Source of the DNA: Sulfitobacter sp. EhC04
Lineage (GTDB): Bacteria; Pseudomonadota; Alphaproteobacteria; Rhodobacterales; Rhodobacteraceae
Assembly: GCF_001650875.1 (NCBI RefSeq)
Contig: NZ_LXYI01000038.1
Span: 16,941-80,940, forward strand
Direction of reading: 5' to 3'
Length of the DNA stretch: 64,000 nt
Part shown: positions 58,016-64,000 of the stretch, piece after piece
How the letters are laid out: each line of letters opens with the position of its first letter
How positions within the stretch are numbered: position 1 is the first letter of the stretch
The notes under the pieces: model-generated
What the model was told of the DNA's origin: nothing
The model's input: the letters and a program-made list of their open reading frames with translations, nothing else
Database searches by the model: none
Program-made: the position numbers and the translations under genes

Positions 58016-60786
58016 TGGCCAAGCCGATCCAGCAGGGCAGGCACATGGACCTGGTCCGATTTATAATTCCCGGTCAATACATGCATGATCAGGTTCACGC
58101 CAAACCGGTTGGCAAGCTCCCGCTGCCGTTCACCGGCATATCCCCGGCCGATGGGCAACAGCGGCGCGCCGTCGCTGCGCACGGCCCAGGCCGCAGCCCA
58201 GTCATTGCCGCCGATCACCACCGGCGTCACACCGTCGTTGAGATTGCGGAACGGCATTCCCTCGATCTGCTCTGCATCGGGCGGAGAGGCCTCCACCCAG
58301 ACATCGCGGCTGTTATAGCGGCCCGGAAAATCCTGTAGCAGATAAAAGGTGCGCGTCAGCACGTGATCGGCGGGCAGGGGCTCCAATGGCGGAATGTCCA
58401 GCGGCGCGGCAAGGTCCTGCAACTTGCGGCCATTCTGGCTGGACCCGCTCAGGCCCGCGATATCCGCATCGCGCGTGTCGAACAGGATCATGCCGCCGGA
58501 GCGCAAGTAGCTGTTCAACTTGGAATAGGCCTCGGACGAGGGGCGCGGCTGATTGGGCGTGATCGGCCAATAGAGGATCGGGAAGAACGCCAGTTCATCG
58601 GTTTCCAGGTTGACCGCCGTGGGCGGTGCGGGTTCGACGGAGGTGCGAAAGAACAGCACATCGGAAAGCCCTTTCAGGCCCGCAGCGGCGATGTCGTCCA
58701 CCTCCGCATCACCGGTGATCACATGGGCCAGCGAAACTTCGACCGTGGCGGCGAGGGCGAATGCATCGGCCTCGGCTGACTGCGCGTCCGCCGGGTTGAG
58801 GGGCAGGCCCATGGCAAGCATCAATGCGCCAACGACCGCTGCGCCGCGACGGCCCAGCAACCGGCCTGACAGGGCCAGCGACGCCACCACATCCGCCAGC
58901 AGCAACAGGATCGCGAAGCTAAGCAACCAGCCCGCCACGGGCTGCTCCGGCGGGACAGCAAGCCCGCGCAGGGGTACATCTGCAGGCCAACTGGCCGGGG
59001 TCAGCGTGCTGTCGGCGGTAAATACGTTGCGGGCCAGCCTGCGGTCCGCATTGGCGTATATGCCCGGTTGCAGCGCAGGCCCGGCAGGGGCGCTGACCAG
59101 ATCGCCGCCTTCCACGCCCGGCAGCGTGCCCGCATCGGACAGGGTGCCATACCCGTCCATGATCCGCAGCGGGGTCCATGTTGTCCCGCTGAGGTCGCCC
59201 GCATCGGGCTGGGCGGCGGCAGAGGACACCGCAAGCCGTTCCATCATCTGGACGAAGAGGCCCGACAACGGCAGGGTGGACCATTCCGCCGTGGCAGTGA
59301 CGTGGAACAGCACGATCTGCCCCTGACCCACTGTCTTGCGGGTGACCAGCGGCGTGCCGTCGCTGAGCGAGGCAATGACCCGGTCGGCAAGGGTCGGATC
59401 GGGTTGCGCGACGACCTGTGCGGTCACTGTCACGTCGTCCGGCACCGGCAGGCCAAAGAAGGGAGAGGTGTCGCGGAACGGGGCCAGCGACTTGGGTTCA
59501 CCCCAGCTCATCGCGCCGCCCACGCTGCGCCCACCCGCACGCAGGCGCACCGGCATCAGCGGGTCTTCGTCTATTCGGCTGACGTCGCTCGCTGCAATGC
59601 GCGGCCCGGCAAATCGGACAAGCATCCCGCCGTTCTCGATCCACTCGGTCAATGGCGTTGCCTCGGCCTCTGACAGGGTGGCGATGTCGGCCAGAACAAT
59701 CACATCGGGGTTGGCGGGCAGTACATCGGAAATCGACCCGTCGATCAGGTCGGCAGTGGGGGCAAGTGCCTGTTCGATGTAATGCAGCGGAGACAGAAGC
59801 TGTAGCGCCTCGCGGTCGCCACGCCCGCCGATCAACGCAACCTCGCGCCGCCGCAGGGCATCATCCACCAGCGTCACCGCCCCGGCTGAACGTTGCCCGG
59901 CAATCACGAACCCGGTAATTCGCGCCCGCATCTCGGCAGGCAGGGAGACCTCCGCCGTGCCCAGACTCTCGCCATCCGAAAATGACCCGGTTGCGGTTGC
60001 CAGGATGCGCGCATTTCCGGCGGGGTCGCGCCCCTCTGCCTGGATGGTGACATCGCGCGCAGGCCCCGGTGCGGCACGGGCAACCTGAAGTTTGACCACG
60101 CTGTCGGCATAGGTAGCCGGGCTGATGGCAAGCACGTTTGCCGCTGTCTGATAGACTTCGACGTCGCCTTGCGCCTGAAGTCTGGCCAGCATTTCCTCCC
60201 GGCCTTCATACTCCAGCGCGTCGCTGAACCAAAGCGTATCGAACCCCTCCATCTGGTCGATGATTGCCGTGGCCCGCGCGACATCGGCGGGGGAGGGTTG
60301 CCATGGCGCGGGAGTGAAGCCGGCCAGGCGGCCGCGCCAGACATCAGCCGCCTGGAACAGCGGTTCCTCCGGGCGGGTCAGCGCCAGCACCGCCACCGTG
60401 CGATTGGCCCGCGCGGCGCGGGAAAGCTGCGCCTCGACGGCCTGCATCTGCTCGGTCCAGCGGGTGGCCCCGGCCCATGTGCCATCCAGCACGATCAGCA
60501 GCGGCCCACTGCCCTGCGCCTGATCCTCCTGCGGGTTCAGCACCGGACCGGCCAGGCCGAGAATGATCGCCGCAACTGCCAGCATCCGCAGCAGCAGAAG
60601 CCACCAGGGTGTGCGGTCGGACACGCTTTCGTCGTCCTTGAGGCCCAGCAGCAGTGCCACACCGGGAAACCGCCGCCGGATCGGGGCAGGCGGCACGGCG
60701 CGCAGGATCAGCCAGAGGATCGGAAGCGCCGCCAGTGCAAGCAGCAGCCAGGGCGCGGTGAAGCCGATGCCGCCCAATACCGTCAT
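58012..60786 (-). CDS. BatA-type N-terminal and DUF4159 domain membrane protein
   Basis: This 924-residue protein opens with the aerotolerance regulator (BatA) N-terminal membrane segment (GFTAPWLLLALAALPILWLI; RRRFPG; WWLLLLRMLAVAAIILGLAGPVL). It has a long periplasmic or cytoplasmic middle part, a further membrane region near residues 640-690, and a C-terminal DUF4159 domain with SKLNSYLRSGGMILFDTRD and LTRTFYLLQDFPGRY. It is the third gene of the MoxR operon. The start at 60786 overlaps the DUF58 stop by four bases. Confidence 0.87.
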   Translation of the reverse strand: MTVLGGIGFTAPWLLLALAALPILWLILRAVPPAPIRRRFPGVALLLGLKDDESVSDRTPWWLLLLRMLAVAAIILGLAGPVLNPQEDQAQGSGPLLIVLDGTWAGATRWTEQMQAVEAQLSRAARANRTVAVLALTRPEEPLFQAADVWRGRLAGFTPAPWQPSPADVARATAIIDQMEGFDTLWFSDALEYEGREEMLARLQAQGDVEVYQTAANVLAISPATYADSVVKLQVARAAPGPARDVTIQAEGRDPAGNARILATATGSFSDGESLGTAEVSLPAEMRARITGFVIAGQRSAGAVTLVDDALRRREVALIGGRGDREALQLLSPLHYIEQALAPTADLIDGSISDVLPANPDVIVLADIATLSEAEATPLTEWIENGGMLVRFAGPRIAASDVSRIDEDPLMPVRLRAGGRSVGGAMSWGEPKSLAPFRDTSPFFGLPVPDDVTVTAQVVAQPDPTLADRVIASLSDGTPLVTRKTVGQGQIVLFHVTATAEWSTLPLSGLFVQMMERLAVSSAAAQPDAGDLSGTTWTPLRIMDGYGTLSDAGTLPGVEGGDLVSAPAGPALQPGIYANADRRLARNVFTADSTLTPASWPADVPLRGLAVPPEQPVAGWLLSFAILLLLADVVASLALSGRLLGRRGAAVVGALMLAMGLPLNPADAQSAEADAFALAATVEVSLAHVITGDAEVDDIAAAGLKGLSDVLFFRTSVEPAPPTAVNLETDELAFFPILYWPITPNQPRPSSEAYSKLNSYLRSGGMILFDTRDADIAGLSGSSQNGRKLQDLAAPLDIPPLEPLPADHVLTRTFYLLQDFPGRYNSRDVWVEASPPDAEQIEGMPFRNLNDGVTPVVIGGNDWAAAWAVRSDGAPLLPIGRGYAGERQRELANRFGVNLIMHVLTGNYKSDQVHVPALLDRLGQ

Positions 60787-61691
60787 GCCGCCACCCCCGC
60801 GCGGGCATCCAGCGCTGCATAAAGCCACAGCAGTGCCGATTGCGCAGAGGCATCCGTATGATGCAGCCCATAGCGCCAGCCGGTTACCGCACAGAGCGTT
60901 TGCAGCTCTGCCTTGCGGGTGGCGAGCCGCTCAAGATAGCGGTCGCGCAAGTCGTTAGCCTTGAGCGTCTCGTGCCTGAGGGTGCCGCCCACGCTTTCGA
61001 AAATCGTGCGCCCCCGGAAGGGAAACGCCTCTTCGGAAGGATCGAGCACATGGTACAGCACGCCACGCACGCCACGGTCCGCCGCCTTGGTCAGCGCCAG
61101 TTTCACACCGCTCATCTCGCCCATGAAATCAGAGATAAAGACAGCCCGCGCATGGGGGACCATCGCCCGATGCTCTGGCGGGCTGTAGTCCGTTTCGTCA
61201 TCCTGGCAGAACACCTCGGCCAGCCGCAGCAATTGCGGGTTGCCACTGCGCGGCGGCAGGCGTGTACCGGTCAGGCCAACGCGTTCGCCGCCCCTCAGCA
61301 GCATGATCGCCAGCGCCAGGCCCAGCAGACGAACGCGGTCGGATTTCTGCGGCAACTTGGGATCGCTGGAAAACCGCATCGACGCGCCCTGATCGACCCA
61401 GAGCATCACCGACTGAGCGATCTGCCATTCCCGCTCGCGCACGAATTCATGGTCGCCCATGGCGCTGCGGCGATGGTCGATCATGCGGCGGCTGTCGCCA
61501 ATCTGGGCCGGACGGTACTGCCAGAAATCATCGCCAACGCCCGCACGTCTGCGCCCATGCGCACCCAGCAGCACGGCCCCCGCCAGATGCTCGGCACGCG
61601 CCAGCAGGGCGGGCAGGCGGGCTGCCTCCTCCTCCCCGTCGGCGCGAAGACTCTCGGGCGTATATCCACCAGGGGCAAGAGGGCCGGTCAC
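60783..61691 (-). CDS. DUF58 domain protein
   Basis: This 302-residue protein has the DUF58 signature DFWQYRPAQIGDSRRMIDHRRSA (in parts: DDFWQYRPAQIGDSRRMIDH) followed by a VWA-like region with MLWVDQGASMRF and ISDFMGEMSGVKLAL. Proteins of this type work with MoxR AAA+ ATPases. Both ends overlap operon neighbours by four bases. Confidence 0.9.
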   Translation of the reverse strand: MTGPLAPGGYTPESLRADGEEEAARLPALLARAEHLAGAVLLGAHGRRRAGVGDDFWQYRPAQIGDSRRMIDHRRSAMGDHEFVREREWQIAQSVMLWVDQGASMRFSSDPKLPQKSDRVRLLGLALAIMLLRGGERVGLTGTRLPPRSGNPQLLRLAEVFCQDDETDYSPPEHRAMVPHARAVFISDFMGEMSGVKLALTKAADRGVRGVLYHVLDPSEEAFPFRGRTIFESVGGTLRHETLKANDLRDRYLERLATRKAELQTLCAVTGWRYGLHHTDASAQSALLWLYAALDARAGVAA

Positions 61692-62695
61692 GCTGCCGCC
61701 TTGGCCCCGGACAGGCTGGCGGCTGTTTCCTCGATCAGGCCCTGAAGGCTGTCACCCCGTGCGCGTGCGGCAAAGTTCAGCGCCATCCGGTGGCTCAGCA
61801 CCGGGCGGGCCATATCAATGACATCCTCGGCAGATGGGGCAAGGCGCCCATGCAGCAGGGCGCGCGCCCGCACCGCCAGCATCAGCGATTGCGCCGCGCG
61901 AGGGCCGGGGCCCCAGGCGACGGATTCGCGCACACGGGCACTGGCACCTTCCTCTTCCGGGCGGAAGGCACGGACCAGATCGAGGATCATCTCGACCACC
62001 GATTCACCGACAGGCATGCGCCGCAACAGGCGTTGCGCGGCCAGAAGCTCAGCCGTGGTAAAGACCTGGCTGGACTGTTCTTCCACCTCGCCGGTGGTGG
62101 CCAGCAGGATATCGCGTTCCGTATCGCGGTCCGGATAGGCCACGTCGATCTGAACAAGAAAGCGGTCAAGCTGCGCCTCGGGCAGGGGGTAGGTGCCTTC
62201 CTGTTCAATCGGGTTCTGGGTGGCAAGAACGTGAAACGGCACGCCCAGCGCACGGCTTTGCCCTGCGACGGTCACGGTCTTTTCCTGCATCGCCTGCAAC
62301 AGCGCGGATTGCGTGCGCGGGCTGGCGCGGTTGATCTCGTCTGCCATCAGCAACTGGCAGAAAACCGGCCCCTCGATAAAGCGGAACCTGCGCGATCCGT
62401 CTTCAGCGGTGTCCAACACCTCGGAACCCAGGATATCGGCGGGCATCAGGTCGGGCGTGAACTGAACCCGGTTGCCATCCAGGCCCATCACCGTGCTGAG
62501 GGTTTCCACCAGACGCGTCTTGCCCAGACCCGGCAGGCCGATCAACAGCCCGTGGCCGCCGCACAACAGGGCAGTCAGGGTCAGTTCGACAACCCGCTCC
62601 TGACCGATGAAACGCCGGGTGATCGACTGCTTGGCCTCGGCCAGTTTGACGCCCAGCGTCTCGATCTCGGCGACCATGTCTTCTGCATCACTCAT
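61688..62695 (-). CDS. MoxR family AAA+ ATPase
   Basis: This 335-residue ATPase has the Walker A GLPGLGKTRLVETLS (about 57-71), Walker B LLMADEINRASPRTQSALLQ, sensor 1 ATQNPIEQEGTYPLPEAQLDRF and the lid region VAWGPGPRAAQSLMLAVRA. MoxR ATPases act as chaperones for large complexes together with DUF58/VWA proteins. It is the first gene of the four-gene operon. The start at 62695 matches the family; a longer frame to 62890 overlaps the DUF1285 gene and is rejected. Confidence 0.93.
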   Translation of the reverse strand: MSDAEDMVAEIETLGVKLAEAKQSITRRFIGQERVVELTLTALLCGGHGLLIGLPGLGKTRLVETLSTVMGLDGNRVQFTPDLMPADILGSEVLDTAEDGSRRFRFIEGPVFCQLLMADEINRASPRTQSALLQAMQEKTVTVAGQSRALGVPFHVLATQNPIEQEGTYPLPEAQLDRFLVQIDVAYPDRDTERDILLATTGEVEEQSSQVFTTAELLAAQRLLRRMPVGESVVEMILDLVRAFRPEEEGASARVRESVAWGPGPRAAQSLMLAVRARALLHGRLAPSAEDVIDMARPVLSHRMALNFAARARGDSLQGLIEETAASLSGAKAAA

Positions 62696-62765
62696 GACAA
62701 ACGCGTCCCTTGGGTTATATCGGTTCAGTGTAAGTGTATCTCTCATACGGGGAATGGCAAAAGCA

Positions 62766-63350
62766 ATGAGTGGACAAAAAAGCGTTACCCCCTCGGCAGA
62801 AAGCCTCGCAGAGGCTGTAAAAGCCGCAAAACCACGCGGATTGCCGCCGCTGGAAAAATGGAACCCGCCGTTCAGCGGGGACATCGACATGCAGATACGG
62901 CGGGACGGGACCTGGTTTTACGAGGGCACGCCGATTGCGCGGCCCGGGTTGGTCAGGCTGTTCGCATCGATTCTGTGGCGGGAGGGGGAGGATTACTTCC
63001 TGGTCACGCCGGTGGAGAAAGTGGGCATCACGGTCGAGGACGCGCCCTTCATCGCCGTGGATTTCGAGGTGGAGGGGCAGGGGCAGGACCAGCGCCTGCG
63101 CTTTGTCACCAATGTGGAGGACAGCGCCGTCGCGGGGGCGGATCATCCGATCCGGGTGGCGCGGGACGATGAAACGGGGGAACCTGCCCCCTATATCCTG
63201 ATCCGCCGCAACCTGGAGGCGCTGATCGACCGCAAGAGCTTTTACCGCATGGTCGAAATCGGGGAGCATCACGAGGGGTGGTTCGGCCTGTGGTCTGATG
63301 GCAGCTTCTTTGGCATGATCCCCTCCGAGGACCTGCCGCAGGAGCCGTGA
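62766..63350 (+). CDS. DUF1285 family protein
   Basis: This 194-residue cytoplasmic protein matches DUF1285: PPLEKWNPPFSGDIDMQIRRDGTWFYEGTPI (in parts: LEKWNPPFSGDIDMQI, DGTWFYEGTPI), REGEDYFLVTPVEKVGI and VDFEVEG. Its function is unknown. ATG codons at 62754 and 62766 are possible; the second leaves normal spacing after GGGGA. It is divergent from moxR across 70 bp. Confidence 0.87.
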   Translation: MSGQKSVTPSAESLAEAVKAAKPRGLPPLEKWNPPFSGDIDMQIRRDGTWFYEGTPIARPGLVRLFASILWREGEDYFLVTPVEKVGITVEDAPFIAVDFEVEGQGQDQRLRFVTNVEDSAVAGADHPIRVARDDETGEPAPYILIRRNLEALIDRKSFYRMVEIGEHHEGWFGLWSDGSFFGMIPSEDLPQEP

Positions 63351-63477
63351 CACCGCCGAGGCGTTGATTTCAAAGGGCTTTTCGACCGGCTTGAGGTGCC
63401 CGGATATCAGGGGTATGTCAAGGCGGAACACCACCCCGGTGGTCCCAAGAAGACGCCCTGAACCGGATGAAACGCCC

Positions 63478-63705
63478 ATGATCCCCCCAAGGTACGCCCC
63501 GATCCTCTTTGGCCTGATCCTGTCGGGGCTGATGTCCTGCATGGTCTCCGGCATCGCCACCCTGCGCGCGACGGGGCTGGGCGAGGGGGTCCTGACGCTG
63601 TGGATGGGAGCGTGGATCGCAAGCTGGGCCATCGCCTTTCCGGCGGTCCTGCTGGTCGCCCCGCTGACCCGCCGCCTGGTGGCGAAACTGGTCCGTCAGG
63701 GCTGA
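63478..63705 (+). CDS. DUF2798 family small membrane protein
   Basis: This 75-residue protein has two transmembrane helices (APILFGLILSGLMSCMVSGI; WMGAWIASWAIAFPAVLLVA) and the DUF2798 layout, ending with a PLTRRLVAKLV segment. Function unknown. The start at 63478 gives the typical length. Confidence 0.82.
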   Translation: MIPPRYAPILFGLILSGLMSCMVSGIATLRATGLGEGVLTLWMGAWIASWAIAFPAVLLVAPLTRRLVAKLVRQG

Positions 63706-63731
63706 CTTCGGGCTGAACCTGGGCTGAACAC

Positions 63732-63832
63732 AGCGTCCCGCCTTTAACCTGATACACCCGGTATCGCCGATGTCCCGAGAGCGCGAAGCGCGGCAGGGTA
63801 TCGGCGATTCAAGTTCAAGGCGGGGCGCTTTA
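63732..63832 (+). repeat. Palindromic intergenic element, copy D
   Basis: This 101-bp element begins AGCGTCCCGCCTTTAACCTG and ends AAGGCGGGGCGCTTTAG, with an inner pair ATCGCCGATGTCCCGAG / GGCAGGGTATCGGCGAT and a central GCGC-GAA-GCGC hairpin. It lies 26 bp after the DUF2798 stop codon. It is the cleanest copy and a good query for a genome search. Confidence 0.8.
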
Positions 63833-63862
63833 GTTAACAGCGTTATTTTGAAGGACGAATCG

Positions 63863-63913
63863 GCGCACAACCTGTGCACCGGCCGTACACATGCCGTGCA
63901 CCAGCGGGTACAC
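63863..63913 (+). repeat. Phased GTRCAC array (five units)
   Basis: GCGCAC at 63863, GTGCAC at 63874, GTACAC at 63885, GTGCAC at 63896 and GTACAC at 63908 repeat with periods 11, 11, 11 and 12 bp. The stretch AACCTGTGCACCG is shared with the three-unit array at 17644-17671. No gene is seen between 63833 and the window end. Confidence 0.72.
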
Positions 63914-63961
63914 GGGCGGGTGTTGCGGGAAGATGTGAACGCAGCGGACGAAGGTGTTGCG

Positions 63962-63976
63962 TTAAGGAGTGGTTAA
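63962..63976 (+). promoter_or_regulatory. CtrA-type box TTAA-N7-TTAA
   Basis: TTAA (63962-63965), seven bases, then TTAA (63973-63976) matches the full consensus for the alphaproteobacterial cell-cycle regulator CtrA. It lies 24 bp from the window end, so the gene it may control is outside. Chance occurrence is possible, though the sequence around is GC-rich. Confidence 0.45.
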
Positions 63977-64000
63977 TGGGGGGAGTGAAAAAGGGTGGGG

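Noticed and set aside
62696..62890. 65-residue N-terminal extension of MoxR
   Set aside because: It runs through the divergent promoter region and into the DUF1285 gene. The MoxR family begins at the start chosen (62695).
1..64000. CRISPR arrays, tRNA/rRNA genes, prophage or intact insertion sequences
   Set aside because: No regular spacer-repeat array, no tRNA-like cloverleaf noticed by eye, and no integrase, transposase or phage structural gene was seen. A tRNAscan-type search could still reveal a missed tRNA.

Overview
The window is a GC-rich chromosomal segment of an alphaproteobacterium, most likely a member of the Rhodobacterales (Roseobacter group). The evidence is the gene content: a complete oxygen-dependent (cobG/cobF type) corrin-ring operon, a roseobacter-style MotB N-terminus, a bacterial alpha-2-macroglobulin/PbpC pair, a MoxR-DUF58-DUF4159 operon, frequent ATGA/GTGA gene overlaps, and a CtrA-like TTAA-N7-TTAA site. 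No rRNA, tRNA, CRISPR array, intact transposase or prophage was seen.

Layout. 1-9044: a lytic transglycosylase, then a putrescine/polyamine uptake and breakdown locus (class III aminotransferase, GntR regulator, PotFGHI-like ABC transporter, FAD amine oxidoreductase). Two candidate operators with the same 11-bp core lie in front of the aminotransferase and of the binding protein. 9025-13070: a small flagellar island (flgD, fliK, a FlgJ-type rod-binding protein, a FlgN-like protein) that ends in a 31-codon remnant of motB, so the island looks cut by a rearrangement. 13177-18663: trhO, pncA, marC-like, a membrane-anchored NYN/PIN nuclease, pncB and an EamA transporter; pncA and pncB are the NAD salvage steps. 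18913-34758: a cobalamin riboswitch followed by cbtB, cbtA, a His-rich exported protein, DUF1636, cobW, cobN, cobG, cobH, cobI, cobJ, (cobK on the other strand), cobL, cobE, cobM, cobB, cobA, a second DUF1636 and cobF. Together these genes import cobalt and build hydrogenobyrinic acid a,c-diamide from uroporphyrinogen III; the cobaltochelatase subunits CobS/CobT and the late steps must lie elsewhere. 34842-46619: arfB, a small transcription unit with a very strong Shine-Dalgarno, a queuosine-precursor transporter, a phytase-like esterase, mepA, a UMF1-type MFS transporter, a thioesterase-like protein, yggT, recQ, a GST, yaaA and a soluble hybrid histidine kinase. 46858-55945: alpha-2-macroglobulin, pbpC, then a DUF1007/NicO nickel-cobalt transport pair. 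55970-62695: the MoxR operon on the minus strand. 62766-64000: DUF1285, DUF2798 and a non-coding tail.

The least explained material is non-coding. (1) A family of roughly 100-bp intergenic palindromic elements occurs four times (34744, 40664, 46742, 63732). (2) Arrays of the hexamer GTRCAC repeat every 11 bp, one helical turn, in two intergenic regions (17644 and 63863). (3) A short minus-strand unit at 35303-35486 has a 14-nt perfect complement to the 16S rRNA tail, an 18-codon reading frame, two internal anti-Shine-Dalgarno copies and a terminator. Inside the cobalamin operon, the two four-cysteine DUF1636 proteins and the His-rich exported protein are the least understood parts and the best candidates for new biochemistry.
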